Of a stretch of DNA of 64,000 nucleotides, positions 35,569 to 50,500 are shown piece after piece. This DNA comes from Maratus speciosus (Eukaryota > Arthropoda > Arachnida > Araneae > Salticidae): assembly GCA_963932465.1 (NCBI GenBank), contig OZ010788.1, forward strand, positions 198,960,559-199,024,558, in the 5' to 3' direction. Within the stretch, counting starts at the first letter, position 1; each line of letters starts with the position of its first letter. Made by a program: the position numbers and the translations under genes. Below the pieces are notes generated by a model. That model was not told the DNA's origin. It worked only from the letters and a program-made list of their open reading frames with translations, and made no database searches.

Positions 35569-38500
35569 CTATAAAGAACAATGATAAAATTGTATAATGA
35601 TGTTATTTGGCAAAAGAAAAGAAATAAGAGGCAATTTGCAGCAGTAATAATTTGCAGCAATAAAGATAATAAAATAAGATAACATAATAAAAAGAAATAA
35701 GAGAGAGAAAAACTTACTTGGAGGAGGATTCATTTTTGATGCTAAATATACAAATGGATCAGTTAAGGTCCTTCTATCCAAAGCAGATACCTCATATAAT
35801 TTCACTGAAAAATTTAAGAACAGTAAAATAAACAATAATAAAAAAAAACTTACTTAGCAGGTTTTATTTATGCTCCAAAGATAATTAAATATTTTTAATT
35901 TTTGTATACCACATATAGTCACTGAAAAATTTAATAATTTAAAATAAAAAGGCCTTATCAACAAATATTATTTATGCTCTAACGATTAATAAATACTTTT
36001 AATTTTTTGTTTTAAAGATATATTTTACCCAAATGATATGCAAACAAATTCTGAGAGATGAATATCTGTACTAACAAAAGAAAATTTTGCTCTGTGTGTG
36101 GCTAGGAAAATCTATGGCACGCATGAGGCTGAAAATTTGTGTGAGGGTAGTCGAAGGATACTCTTTGTGTACCTGAGACTCAGAATTTTAAATTTCTAAT
36201 AATTAGCTGAGTTATTAATTAAAAATCGCAACTCATTCCCATCAAAAAGTCATTATTTTCCTCCTCAGTCCTCGAAAGCTCTGGTGCATGCCCAGAAACC
36301 CCATTTACACATTGGAAACAAGCAAAGAAGATTTTATTTGTGTTTTTTTATAGTTTTGTTTTAACCTATATCGACCAAACCACTCAGTACAGTTAAAATT
36401 GGAACTGGAAGACATATTTTGAAAGATCATACACTTATATCTCAAGTGTCGCAATCAATTAAAAAATATATTGCAGTTTCCCCCTTTCAAAACAAATTTT
36501 TAAAAAAGGTTTGTTTTTCCCCTTTTAGGGTGCAATTTTAGAGTTACTGACAAACCAAAAATATTCTCTTAAAGCTGAGACCTTCTTTTAATCGATGGTG
36601 CAGTAGGTTTTTAAAAACATGAATTTGAATCCTTTCAAATAAACCGGTGCATGCAGATTATTTCATGCCTCACAAAGACTATTTTTTCTATGCTAAAAGT
36701 AACTAAACATCCACATTTTAACAAAACCTTTTTAGAGCATCTCAATAGACCATATTTACATCAACTACAAAAATTTCAAAATGTTTTGATGGGTAGAAAT
36801 ATTTTTTACAAAATAAAATGAGAAATTTTTGATGAAATCGGTAAAAAAAACCTGAGTTTTCATAGCGGAAAAAAAAAGACTTCTTACGAGCCCTTTTACC
36901 AATAAATATTAATATCTTTTCACAAATTTTTCACCCAGACTACGAAAATATTATGTTTTTAACTCCTAAAAATTTCAAAGAGTTTGGACGATAATGACAA
37001 CTTTTTTAAGCATTTAAAAAAACCCTCCCTTTCTTTTCTGGCATATTTCAAAATTATGCATACACTATCAAATTATGCAGAAAAGAAAATACCAAATAGC
37101 ATATACTTTCAATTCTCTTTGAAAAACTGCAAAACATTTTTTAAAAATATGAAAATTAACCTTTTGAAAAAATTCATTCCCTGAAGTCACTTTTCGTTTT
37201 TTCCATGCATTTTGCCATAGGATTAACATTACATACATTTTGACTTAATTTTTATTACTATATACTAATCTTTTAGGTAATGATCAGGTATGATTTGGTT
37301 CAGGTGAAATCAGATTTACGGGCGGAAAAATTAGTTTAAAAATAAAAAAAATTTAATTCAGGATTTCGATGTGGAAAAATAAATAGTCATGCATAAAACA
37401 GCAATTTTTACAATTGAATATCAATACTTTAGCACAAAAATTACACACAATCGTCGGAAAAATATTTATAACTCAGAAATTTGATTTATAACATACAGAA
37501 GGGAAATAACAAGTTCCAATTAAAAATTTTGCCATATACTCCATAAACCAGAAGGGAAGAAAATGAAAAATAAAAATAACAGGAAAAAAAAATATTTTTT
37601 TTATAACTCAATATCAAAAGCCTGTTTATAATTTTCATCTTAGCATTAAAATTATACACAGGCTTTGGATAATAAGAAATACATTTTTTTAACGTTGAAC
37701 CACCCGATGCAGTTATTTCGACCCCTTTCACCGCTAAATATAAGTTTGTTTGTTTTTTTTTGCCGATTTTGCACATAGTCAGCAGACACAAATTTTATAT
37801 AACATATCTAAATCTTTATGCATTCGGAAAATTATAGATTGTGAATTTTTTATATTTTTTGTAAAAAAAAAAAAAAGTTGTAACAAACAAAATTTTCAAT
37901 CTTTTTTTCACGAAATTTTTACATAGGCTGCAAAAACGTTGTACTTATGACTGATAAAAATTTCAAAGAGTTCTGACAACAAGAACTATTTTATTATTAT
38001 TATTATGAAATGACCAAACATGAAAAAAAACAAGAAAATGTCTTCTTACAAGCACTTTTACCACTAAACATCAATATTTTTTCATGATTTTTCCCTTTAA
38101 AAATATAAATTCAGGCAAAATGGAATTAAAGATAGAAAATCATACAAATTTGAGGTTCATTTAATGTTATTATCATGAGCAATGTGATAAATGTTATTAT
38201 CATGAGCAATGTGACAATATTATCCTGTGCAATGCGGGGTGGGTCAGCTAGTTAAAAAATAAATATTCATATTTATCAATACCATTTTGAAATATTAAAG
38301 AAAAATTTCAATCTGATGCCTAAATTATTAGGATATTTCAATATAGTTATCATTTCAAAGAAAAATTGTGTTAATACCAACAATATTTTACTCATTAATT
38401 ATAATAATATTTTGCTTTTGATACATTCAAAAATTTAAAAGTACATGCACTTTTTAATCACAAATTTGTCAAAATATTCAAACTGACCTTTTTCTTTTTG

Positions 38501-41500
38501 AGCCCATGCTTGAGATAACACTGTATCAACTTGCCTTTCATTTTGCAAATCCATTTTATTTCCCAGGACAATTATAGGAACCTATAAATTGAATGAATAA
38601 ATCGCCAGATCTACTAAAACATTGCAGTCTTGGCACAAAAGAAAATGAAAATTTCCAATTTAAAAGGATGCTGATTAAAATTAGAAAAACAAGGAAGGGG
38701 GGGGGGGGGGGTATATAAAGTTGGAACTAACCCTAGCACCCAAATTTCTAGTAGATAATAGTTGGCAATTAATTTTCATGCATATAATGTAATTTAGTTA
38801 AATTTTTTTAAACTTCTAAAAAGTTTACACAAAAGTTTTATATAATATTTTATATAATTGAATTTACTTTGAATGAGCAGTCTGTAGATATTTTTTTGAT
38901 TTAATGTATTTTATAAAATTTTCTAAATTAAAATTAATCTATTTTTAAGAAATATTTCAGCAAACATTAAAATCATTTCAATTGTGCTTCATCACAAGAT
39001 AAACATTAGATATTTATACAGGAATTTGAAAATTGTATTTTTACATTTATTTTTTTTAAATCACCCCCTCCCCCCTACTCAATTTACAGATAATTTGTGA
39101 GATGTGTAAAAAAGTGCATTAAAATTTAGTCTATTCAGTATCATCATTTTAACATCCCCCCCCCCCCCCCGGGTTTAAAGGAGTGGGATTGGCATTTAAA
39201 TTATAGCAAAATTAAACTACATTTTATAGGAAATTCTTTGTAGGTGATGAATGAAAAGTATAATAATGACTTTTGATATAAATATTTGAGTTACAAATTA
39301 TCTAGTATTAAATTAACTTAAAGAGGAAACTTACTTCTTTTTTCTCTTTGACTTTGTCATATTCTTTTTTCACTTGGTCCAGTAAAGAAAATGATTCTCT
39401 ACTATTTATTGCATAAACCAAAACAACTCCCTAATATAACAAAGAAAAGAAACTAAAAAATATACAAAATATATATTTTTTTAATTTTCAACCAAATATA
39501 TAATTTTATAATGATTAATCATTATATAATTTATGTATTCAATAAACTGATTAATTAGGACATCATTTTTAACACCTTCCAACAAATTTGAAAGTGTTTA
39601 TGAATTTGGTTTGTCTGTCTGCCCATGCTCTAACTAAAGATGAAAATAAGCACTCGCCAGTCGCCACTCGGCGACTAAACGTGAAAAACTGGCGACTAAA
39701 TATATGGAAAGTACCGGCCAATTGCATAATTTTCCAAAAGGGATTTTGTCATATAATCGCGGAAAAAAACTCCGCGAATTTCTTCGAAAGATCACGAAAA
39801 AACGCACATTTCGTCAAAAGATTGCGAAAAAAACGTATTTTGTCGAAGGATCGCGAAAAAACCCAAACATCGTCAACAGATCGCAAAAAAAAACAACGTA
39901 TATTTCGTCAAAAAATTTCGAAAAAAAACCGACTTTTGTCAAAAGATCGCGAAAAAAACCGCACATTTCATCAAAGGAACACTAAAAAAACCCGAAATTT
40001 CGTCAATAAATTGCGAAAAAAGCGCGAATTTCGTCAAAGAATCACCGAAAAAAATGAGACTTTGTCAAAAGATCGCGAAAAAACCGCACATTTCGTCAAA
40101 GGATCGCGGAAAAGCCCGAATTTAGTCATAGGATCGCTAAGAAGCCCAAATTTCGTCAAACAATCGCGGAAAAAACGCAGATATCGTCAATGGATCGCGA
40201 AAAAAGAGAAATTTCGTCATAAGATCGCGAAAAAAACGGCAAATTTCGCCAAAAGTTCGCGAAAAAACGCCAAATATTGCCAAAAGGTCTCGAAAAAACG
40301 GTAAATTTTGTCAAAAGATCATGAAAAAAAGGCAAATTTCGACAAAAGATCGTGAAAAAAACTGGCAAATTTCATCAAAAGATCGTGAAAAAAACTGGCA
40401 AATTTCGTCAAAATATCGCGAAAAAATCCACAAATTTCGTCAAAGTGGTGTGAAACAAAACGTAGTTCGTGCCGGGAGTAGATTTCCCCCCCACCCCTGT
40501 TGTAAACCTTTCAGAAAATTTGCTTTTAATTTCAGATTTTTTTTTTTTTTTTTTACTTAGAATCACCCCTGTTTATTAAAACAATATGAATTAAAATATT
40601 TTTATTTAGTACATAAGTTACTTATTTACTCTAAACTCATATTTTTAAATTAAATATTCAGTGACATAAATGTACTTACTGGCTACTAAAGAAATTATTC
40701 CTAGTAGCCAGTAACTGGCTACTAAAAAAAATCTGCCTACCGGCCAGTGGCCACTAAGCAAAACTCCTTATTTTCATCTTTAGCTCTAACTAGCATAAAT
40801 ACAAGCAGATTGCCATGAAATTCATATATGTTATTTTGTATCGCTATGGCATGTTCAGTATTGAAAATGAAGTATGTAGCGTTTAGAGTTCATTTACAGG
40901 GACACTAAAAACATTTCTGTTACAATATGGTCTATGGGGGAAAAAAGCGTATTTTAATGGCATTACACTATTTTAACCACACTAAAATTTATATAAATCA
41001 CTGAGGTGTACTACACGATACTTACTGTAGAATAAGGTGTGCATAGAATTTATCAATCAATTACAGAGAACACACAAAAGAATTTGACTACTAAAGAAAT
41101 TGAACAATAATTGAAGTATTGAAGCATATGAACAATAATTGCTAGAAATGCATTTTCAGTTGTGGCACATTTTTTAAATTGGAATTATTTTTTTAAAATA
41201 TTACTTGGTGTGTATAAATTCTATAGAGCATATATAAAGGGCTGCAGAAATGTTCTCAAGTACATTTCTGTTTATTCACGGAAATCACTGAAAGAAAATT
41301 TTCAACTGTGTTATTCATTTAAGTGAACTAATTTTTAGCTTACTATATAATATACATACACATCCATAGATCATATACAGGGCTGCAAAAAAAAAAAAAA
41401 AAAAAAAAAAAGGATTTTTTTTTTTAAAAACTATTGATGGTAATAGCAAAAATTGAATTTTCAAATGCATTATGCATTTTCCAAATCATTTATTTAGACA

Positions 41501-44500
41501 TCACCTTTCACCTTAATAAACTGTGAAGTTTTGTTACAGTATTCGGAATGTGTTGGAAAGTGTTTGATAATCTATGCTGGATAAATGATATTCTGGTCTC
41601 GTTTAAACCTGTGAATAATTAGGAGGTCATAAACTACATTTTAAACTATGGAGAACAATTACTATGTATTAATATATCAGAACATTTTAATAAGGTCCAA
41701 AATACAAATCAAGTCAGTGCTAGTATTTCCTAGTATTTAAAACTTCTAATTTAAATGAATAAAATAACTTGGTTAATAGATAAAAATCTCATGCATTATT
41801 TATATATGCACTCCTTAGTACAAAATATTAAAAATACTGTAATTAAAATTCAGCCCTGAAATTTATCTAAACAACGCATTTATTTCTATATTTCTTTTAA
41901 ATTTATTATCAAAGTAATATAATTTTGTTAAAAGCAGAAATTGAAAAAATATCTATTTAATATTTATGTTTTGAACAGTTTCTTTAATAAAACGTGATAT
42001 ACCTGAAATATTGGATCATCCGGAAAGTTCTGCAGTTTTTTTATGATAAATTTCAATAAAGAAGTACAAAAACATAAGAAAATTTCAATAAAGAAGTACA
42101 AAAACATAAGAAACTTTTATTGAATCACATAAGCACCATTTTTTTCTATGACTTTTTGTCATCATTCTGGCAGTTGGAAAATCCCCTTTTTTTAAAAAGT
42201 CATTAGATTTAATCTTAAAGAAATGATCAAGGTGATTTTTGACAGACTTCAAAGAATTGAAATCCTGGCCATTCAGAGAATTTTGAAGCGACCAAACAAG
42301 GTAAAAATCTGAGGTTTCCAGGTCTGGTGAATATGGTGGTTGCCACAAAACATCCCAGACATACTCAATAAAGTGTTGCCTGACTTTCATCGCAATGTGG
42401 GAGGCAAGGTGTTGCGTTCCAAGCATTGTCATGTTGGAACACAAAACCTTGTCGATTGGTCAGTTCTGGTCACTTTTCTTCGATTTTTACTTTCAAAATT
42501 GCCATTTGGGAACCTGTTTTTCCAAATTTATTGTCTAATTTGGAGGCAACAATTCACAATAAATAACTCCTTTGAAGTCCCACCATACACAAAGCATTAC
42601 TTTTTTTGGGATGCAGCCCTCCTCTCGATGTTACTTGGAGAGGTTCATTTGACTTACCCCAAAATCTTTTCCATGTAACATTATTGTATAGTATCGATTC
42701 CTCCTCTCCAGTAATGAGCCGTTTTAATAAAGCAGCTTCTTCATTTCATTTCAGCACAGAATCACATACCAAAACTCGAGCAAGCATATTCTGTGGTGTT
42801 AAAGTATGGGGTACCCACACATCATAGCGGCTTACATACCCAATCTTCTTCAAATGATCATGCACTGTACTTTTTGGAATATTTAATCTATGTGATAGTT
42901 CTTGAACTGTGTAACATGGATTTTCAGCAATAGCTTCTTTTAAGGGTGCTCCTTTACAGATGATTGTCGTCCAGAGCGAGTGTCATCTTCGAAGCTGAAA
43001 TTTCTGCCCTTAAACTTCTCAAACCACCTTCGAACTATGTCACCTGAAACAGCACACTGTTCATATACAGCACTAATTTTACAAGCAGAATTTTTAACTT
43101 TTTTGAAATAAAAGAGCATAATAAGATGAAAATGAACTTTTTGGCTTGCCATTTTTATCACTGAACTGAAACAAAAATTATGTGCAAATTCAAGCCAGAA
43201 CTCTGCAGCACAAGCAGAAAAGACTGAATGTACATATCTGGGTAATTCAAGGTCATGCGTTATCAGTAGTAGCAAAATAAATTGATGAAACCAAGCTTCA
43301 CTTTGAAAAACCGCAAAACTTTCCAGATGACCCAATATAAAACACATTTTAATTGGAATTTTAATTCATTGTTCAGATATTAAGTTTATTTTTTAAAACA
43401 TTTTCATTCAATTAACATTAAATAAACATATATTTCTTTTTTCCATGATTTGAAGATTGCAAAGTGGCAATTAATATTAAAATTATTCTTGAATAAAAAT
43501 AAAAGCGAGAAAGACTATAATGGTTATTTTATCTAAATACAAATAACTTGAAAATAACTTTATATGTATATTATTACCTCAGCATATTGCATGTACGTTT
43601 TGAGAAAATCTGTAGACTGACCAGGTACCTAGAAAAGGATAATATAATATTATTTCTCTTGTAACTATGTAAGCACAAGTAAAAATTAACATTTTGTAAA
43701 ACTCTGCATCACTAAACATTTATCAAATGATTTATCAGCTGGTCAATTATTTTTATAATGCTTCTCATTTATATATATACCTGTCAAATAAGTCAGCCAA
43801 ATAACTATAGAAGATATTAATTAGTGTTGAATCTAGAAAAAAAGGGCCGCCGGGCAGAAATTTTTCAAAAAGGGAACACTATTCTAAAAAAAAGGGTACA
43901 TTTTTCAAAAAGGGAACAAACACTATTCTAAAAAAGGGCGCACTTGTACCTTGTTCACAAAAAATATTTTGAAGTGGTTTGTTTACAGTCCCGAGAATTT
44001 GCGATATTTTCCCGGGATCAATTGAGTTACCACGGGGATCATAGGAAGTGCTAAAAAGGGATGCCGGGCGCATCGGAAGGGTTTAAAAGGGCCGCCGGGT
44101 GCAAAAAAGAAATAAAAAGGGCCGCTGGGCACTGCGCCCTGCTAAAGCGGCTTAGAGTCAACACTATTAATATTCCTGACTCAAATATTTTGATTACCCT
44201 CCTCAACAACATAAAATTTTCTGGCACATTCACAAGTTCATTATTGCACATAAATACATGAAGATCTATGCCATTACAATCAAACTACTATCATTACTAT
44301 ATGCCTAAAAATCAAATAGTGTTTTATTATATTATAAATAGAAAATATATCTTAAGCAAGCATGTTCACAACTACCCCTCCACCGGGGCACATGTGAACA
44401 AATTTAGACAATTTTTAGAATGATGATATCAGTTAGAAATTCTTGATAAATGCATCCAAAAGTTTCACCAAAAGAACAAACAATTTCTAAATATTCATAT

Positions 44501-47500
44501 AAATCAATTTTTGGTTCAATAGGTCATAACAATTTTGAGAATTAGTCAAAAATGTAAAAATTGTTCACATGTGCCCCCTCTCCCCTAAGCAGTCAGAATG
44601 TATCTGTAAATGCGTCTGAAAGTTGGATTTGAAAAGAGCCTTAATAAAGTACAACATTAATAAAATAGATAATTTTCAGAAACAAAGTCATATTTTCTTT
44701 CACTACAGGCTTTTTTTTATCAGCAATTGACCTGATTATGCTAAACATAACATCACTTTTACAATGGAAGCCCTTTGACTTATCAGACTAGAACAGCACA
44801 GGAAGTTAATATTTGAAAGGATTTTCATCTGATGATGAAAATTTACTGGGGTATAAACTGAATAAGCACAAAGCATTTTAACCTGAATTAAGAGATGTTA
44901 AAAAAACTGAAGTTTCTAAATTTAGATTTTTATAAAATGCAGGAAATTTATTTGCTAAAACATTAAGAAAGGGTGGTTGAAAAAGATCCTTTTAATTTTC
45001 ACATTATAGTAAGAATTTTGATGATTAAAAGAAAACGATTCATTTCCATGCAGTCATAAGTAGGGCTGAGCGATACATCAATAAAACCGATAAAATCGAT
45101 ATAAATTATAAATCGCGATGACGATATCAAAAAATCCTATACAACGGTACATCACGATTCTCGTAATCGTGATGTAAACCGTGATTATCGTAATCGTGAT
45201 GTAAACCACGATTATCATAATCGTGGTGTAAACCGCGATTATCATAATCATGATGCAAACCACGATTATCATAATTGTGATGCAAACCACGATTATCATA
45301 ATTGTGATTCAAACCACGGATTATCATAATCGTGATGCAAACCACGATTATCATACTTTTTCATTAAACTGCAGTCGGCGCTTTTTCAACTTCGAGTACT
45401 CAAAATTCTACCATTCTAAACCGCAGGTTATTACGATGACCATGATACTAATGGAGTATTTTATCCCTGCCTAAACCATGATGACATTAAATACCGAATA
45501 ATCGGTTTCGATCATCATGATACGTCTCACCCTAAACCATGATCACTCCTCAAGATTCTCCCAGCTTCAACCGTGATATTAACCGAACCCTCAGTTTTCG
45601 ATAAGCATGATACTATCATGGTATTACCATGGTATTACGCTGTGATTTCTCTCAGCGTAAACGGTTTTCAAAAGGGGAAAAAGTGATAATTTCGGTGTGC
45701 AGGTTCTGATGACGGGCGATAAATATGATAAAGCTGGTTTTTCTCATGTAGTTGCCGACAGCAAATGATATTGTTTGTTTTGTTTTATCTTCAATCTGGT
45801 TCAGCGGTTTTGAATGAATATTTGTTCGTTGTTAATAAACAACATGTGAATCAGGGAGATAAATAAATGAAATATTACATTTTATTTGCAACAGTGGATT
45901 TAATTGGACAAATGAAATAATACTTCCATAGCAATATATATTAATGTTTATTACAGGTTCTTTTTTTATGCAGATATTTTTACTTCTCTGAAGCTCGTTT
46001 TTTTTTTTCTCCTGGTAGTTTCTTTTAAAAATTGACATATGTGAGTATTTGGTATTTACTGACCCTGTCATTGTTTGTTTGTGGGGAGTGGGGGAGAATA
46101 TTTAGATGTCAATATTTATTTAATGTCACTAGAATTCAAAATAACAAACAGGGTAGAAAAATTAAGCAGTTAAAGTTTGTGTACTGACAATCAAAAGAGG
46201 AAAGACGTAAACTGTTCGGTGTGTGTGTGTGGGGGGGGGAGGTTAGTTTTTTTTTCTTCATTTAGCGGACATTGGTCGAAATGCAGGAGATCCTCATCCA
46301 AGTTCCCCGATGGAACAAGCATAAGAGATAGTCTTAAAGGTTAAGAAAAAAAAATATTTTTTAATTCAGAATTTTTAAGTTTAAACTCTTAGGGCTGTTC
46401 TCAAAAAAATATTTCACGCAAAAATTTCTAGCACATTCACGGATTTTTTAAATGTAATAGCAAGAAATTAGTTGAAAGTGACAGTAACTCATTAAAATCC
46501 TTATCCGCTATTGCATACAGTTATTTAACCCTTTGCACTCCGTTGTCACCGCTGTGGCGACACCATCTTTCCTTTCAAAATTTGTTTTTGGCACCTGTAA
46601 TAAAGGATAATAAAATTTCCTTACTTAATCTTAGCATTTTTGAAATTGTGTACTTGAAGGAAACTTCTTTTATAAAAGTGGTGCCGACCGAATAAAATTT
46701 GTGTAAGAGACGCCGGGGTCCAAAAAGTTAATTATTGCGGTTCATGTACACAGCATACATGGACGATGGAAAAACGAAATTAAGGGGAAGGTAAATTTTG
46801 AAGCACATTTGATTATGATTCACAGATCACGCAGTTTTATTTTTCTTAAAAAAAAAAATGGAGAATATAAAAATGAAATAAAATAAACTAAGAGCTTTTG
46901 TCAGAGACACCGATGCATAGTAAGACAATTTTAAGCATAACAGCACAACAGCAATATAAATATTATTTAACAATTATAAAATATAAACAATTCAAAAATT
47001 GACTTTAACCAAACTATTATTTTTCTCTCTCTGTTAACGATTTTTTTTTTTTTTTTTTTTTTTTAGTTCTTTTACTTTCTACTATCTTTACAAGAAGAAA
47101 GTATTGGATTCATGAAAATTTTGTCATCCGGGTTTCGACCAATTTATATGTTTAGAAAGTCTTGAATACGAGTTGACTATTTTTAAAAAGCTTTGTCTGT
47201 CTCTTTGTAACACAAATTTTGTAGGCGCTCTATCTCAAGAACTAATGCACGGAATTTAACAAAATTTTAGATTATTTTATATCTCGTTATAAATTAGTGT
47301 AAATTACTTGACAGGTAGGTGCATTTTTTACAATATCCGCAATAACTTTATCTCAAAAACTAATGCACGGATTTTTGTCAGATTTCAAATTCAGTTATAC
47401 CTTGTAAATTGGTGCTGATTAGTTCTTGGTGTAAATGGCCCAACAGGCGGAGCTACTATGCTGAGTTTTCACGATTTTCGCAATAGCTCTGTCTGAAGAA

Positions 47501-50500
47501 CTAATGCGCTGATATTTATCAAACTTCAGATTCAGTTAGACTTAGACGTAGACATAAATTTTACTGATTAGTGTTTGGTGTTTATAGCCCATAAGTGGCG
47601 CTGTTATGCTGTATTTTTCAAAATTTCCGCTATAGCTTTTTCTCAAGAATTATCGCACGTATTTTCATAACATTTCAAATTCAGACAGACGTTGACATAA
47701 CTGATTAAGTGTTAGTGTTAATCATCCAATAGGTGGCGCTGCTATGCTGCATTTTCCACAATTTTAGCGATATTTGTATCTCAAAAACTAATGCACGAAT
47801 TTTAATCAAACACCTTATTCTGTTACGGTTTCACATAAGTAGATCCTTCTTAGGCTTGGGTGTATACTGTCCAACAGGTATTGCTTTTATGATTTTTAGA
47901 TTAGGAATTTTGGATACAGACATCTAATAAGGTTGGTGCTAAAATTCAATTATTTGTTTGAAAGATGCGATGCTTATATTTCCTTTTAACTGCATACAAT
48001 TTAGTGCACCTATATCTTTAGAATATTCATGATGGGCATAGATTGTTATTTAATTTTGCCTCTGTGATAGCGAATTTTGAAGTAATAACACGTAGAAATA
48101 GAAGAAATTTTTGCCATTAACACATCCTACTAGTTTCTTTTAGCATTTATTTATTTAGATTTGCTTATTTATACATAGTTTTTTATTAATCTATTTGAGA
48201 ATGATATATATATATATATATATATATTTTTTAATCCTTAATAAAATTTATAATGTATATTGAAGTTATACATATATTATAAATGTACATATATTTTTTT
48301 GTTCATATGTCGCAATATCGATATATCGGAATATCGTGATATAAAGCTGCTGATTTATCACGATATCGCCCAGCCCTAGTCATAAGTAAAATACATAAAA
48401 TTCATATTTTCTTTTAAAAATGACAGTTTCAATGATAGATTTTTGATGTTTAAAAGAAAATGGCTCGTCTCCATGAAGTCATAACTAAAATACTTAAAAT
48501 TCATGTATGAAAATGCATGTTTTCTTTTAAAAATGACTCAGTTTCAATGATAGATTTTTGTCATTTAGCCCTTTTAATAGTTTCAAAGCTTGGTTTATTC
48601 ATGGAAATTATAAAAAATGACTTCTGTGATGTGGAACTTTAATCTTAGTCTGGGCTGAAAAAAAAGGTGAATTGCCATTAAACAATCATTGTAATATGTC
48701 GAATTTTTATGGATGAAATTGCCAATATCTGATTTTATGTATGCCATATTCATTTATGGAGACATTGCATCTTTCTATAATTAGGATTTTTTTAAATCAT
48801 TATTCTTTCTATCCAAAGGATGGGTTTTCAGTTAGTATATTTGTAAAATTGCTGAAAGGTCAAACGAAATCTTAAGTGCCACAGAATTTATGGGTTTTTT
48901 TAGTCAGTTCAAATGTTCTTTTATCGAAATAAATTATTTAAAATAATATCAAGCATGATAATTATATGACAGATAAATATATTTAACAATTGACAGATGA
49001 ATGGTTTTAATAACATTTTTAATACCATTATTAGATAGAATTAAACTAATCTTATTGTTTAAAAAATGTTTGAGAATATAAAAGAAACAATTTACTTACT
49101 GTACCAGCAGTATCGTAAAATCTAAGTTTTTCTTTGACTCCTCTTTCAGTATTCACCATTGCACAGTATATGTCTTCAATTGTTGGATACTGAAATGCAT
49201 ATTTAATAACTTTAGAATTTAAAGAAAATATAAGTAAAAATCTGTTATGTTATATCTTATTGTAATTTCTAACAATAATATCTAAATTTTGAAAAATAAG
49301 CTTTGCAAGATTATGAAATATTACAGTGCGTCCCAATAGTTTATAGAAAACCATTTTTTTATTTAATAGCTAACTAAACGAGTAAGAAAAACGAAATAAA
49401 TTATGCATATTGATGAAATAAAATACTCAAACAACTTTTATCAGCCACAGATTCATTATAAAAAAATTAAAACAATAAAAGGCTTTCCCAAAAAATATAT
49501 TAGACAACTGATGTTAAAAGCCAATTTAAGGACTGATATTCAAAATTTACATATTCCAAGGTCATGTACTTGAGATGCAATAGCTTCCCGAGATAAAAGT
49601 GAATCCATGGTTCTGTTTCAGACTGATTGTAAAGATTAACTGAATATGAAACTGAATGTATGAACATCTTAAGGGGTTAGATACCCTTTGAACCAACAAA
49701 GTACATGGAAAAGTGACCTCTGTAAGAATTGCAGTCACTCTTTAACTAATTAACTTTTAATTATAAAATTGAAAACACATGTTAGGAACGATTTATTTTA
49801 TCAATTAAAGTTGTTAAAAAAGGTATACAGATAGATATATAGTTTTTTTTAAAAATTTATTTTAAAAGATAATACAATTTTTACGAAAGAATTATTCTTA
49901 CATGCATTGCGCGCATGCTTTTTCCCATTTAAATGGCTGAAACATGCATTTTTCCAAAAAGGAAATTTTGCAAATCTATCATTTAAAGGCTAGTGGATGG
50001 CAAGTTGGGGACATTGTAAGAAAAATTGGATGCAGCTGCAGCAGGGTTGGTATTTACCAAATTCTGTCAAAAGATGATAATTTTGAAACAAAATCCCATT
50101 CTGGACAACCAAAGCAAACAACTAAACAGCAAGACTCAGTGATGCCGCTGTACTTAAAAAAACCTGGGTCCCCGGGACCCGGGATTTCCAAAAATCTGGG
50201 TCCCTTTTTTACAAAAACGGGTCCCCATCAATAATAATTTATACTTTAAAGGAATGAATGAAACTTGTTTATTTGGAAAAGATAAATGAAATGCATTAAT
50301 TATTGTTTTAACAATAATTAAATAATGAATTAAAACGAGTATTATTTGAACTCAAATAAGATATTTTTAAAAAATATTAAGAGAAATTTTCTTTACTTTT
50401 TTAAAAGTAAAAATGCAAGATACAATTTTAATTGTAAAATAATGTTTATTTGAGAGTAGAAGATACCAAGCTCCACTAACAAGTATCACTAATGTTCGCA

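Larger units (their letters stand above)
39560..41080 (+). repeat. Isolated ~470-bp family copy, split by a TIR element
   Basis: The left part (39570-39633) reads GTTTATGAATTTGGTTTGTC then CATGCTCTAACT. The right part resumes at 40784 with CTCTAACTAGCATAAATAC, GCAGATTGCCATGAAATTC and TTCATTTACAGGGACACTAA, as in the array at 13.6-18 kb. Its end (40975-41070) matches the block found in the first inverted unit near 16310-16520. The intervening 39634-40783 is an insertion. Confidence 0.8.
45061..48378. mobile_element. hAT-type element with perfect 8-bp duplication (3.3 kb, non-coding)
   Basis: The ends TAGGGCTGAGCGATA and TATCGCCCAGCCCTA are inverted with one mismatch. GTCATAAG is repeated exactly at 45053-45060 and 48379-48386. 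No transposase was seen in 3318 bp. It carries a ~27-bp minisatellite at the left, a piggyBac-type MITE (46529-46727), a diverged tandem array (47210-47930) and a TA run. ATCG-rich CGATAT modules near both ends may be transposase sites. Confidence 0.88.

Noticed and set aside
35569..35835. Single-exon 88-codon gene on the - strand
   Set aside because: Its centre is NKIRAS exon 6; both flanks are intron sequence beyond the acceptor at 35804 and the donor at 35718.
39588..40304. 238-codon protein, the longest open frame in the window
   Set aside because: It starts in one repeat and runs through the ~31-bp minisatellite of a transposon. The Lys/Arg-rich repeats are a by-product of the GATCGCGAAAAAA unit.
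42340..42827. Two + strand open frames
   Set aside because: They are the antisense of the mariner transposase.
45127..45354. Repetitive HHDYDNRG peptide
   Set aside because: Translation of a 27-bp minisatellite inside a hAT element.
45160..45360. CRISPR-like array
   Set aside because: Units are contiguous with no unique spacers, in a eukaryotic genome and inside a transposon. The same applies to the arrays at 39750, 50935 and 58258.
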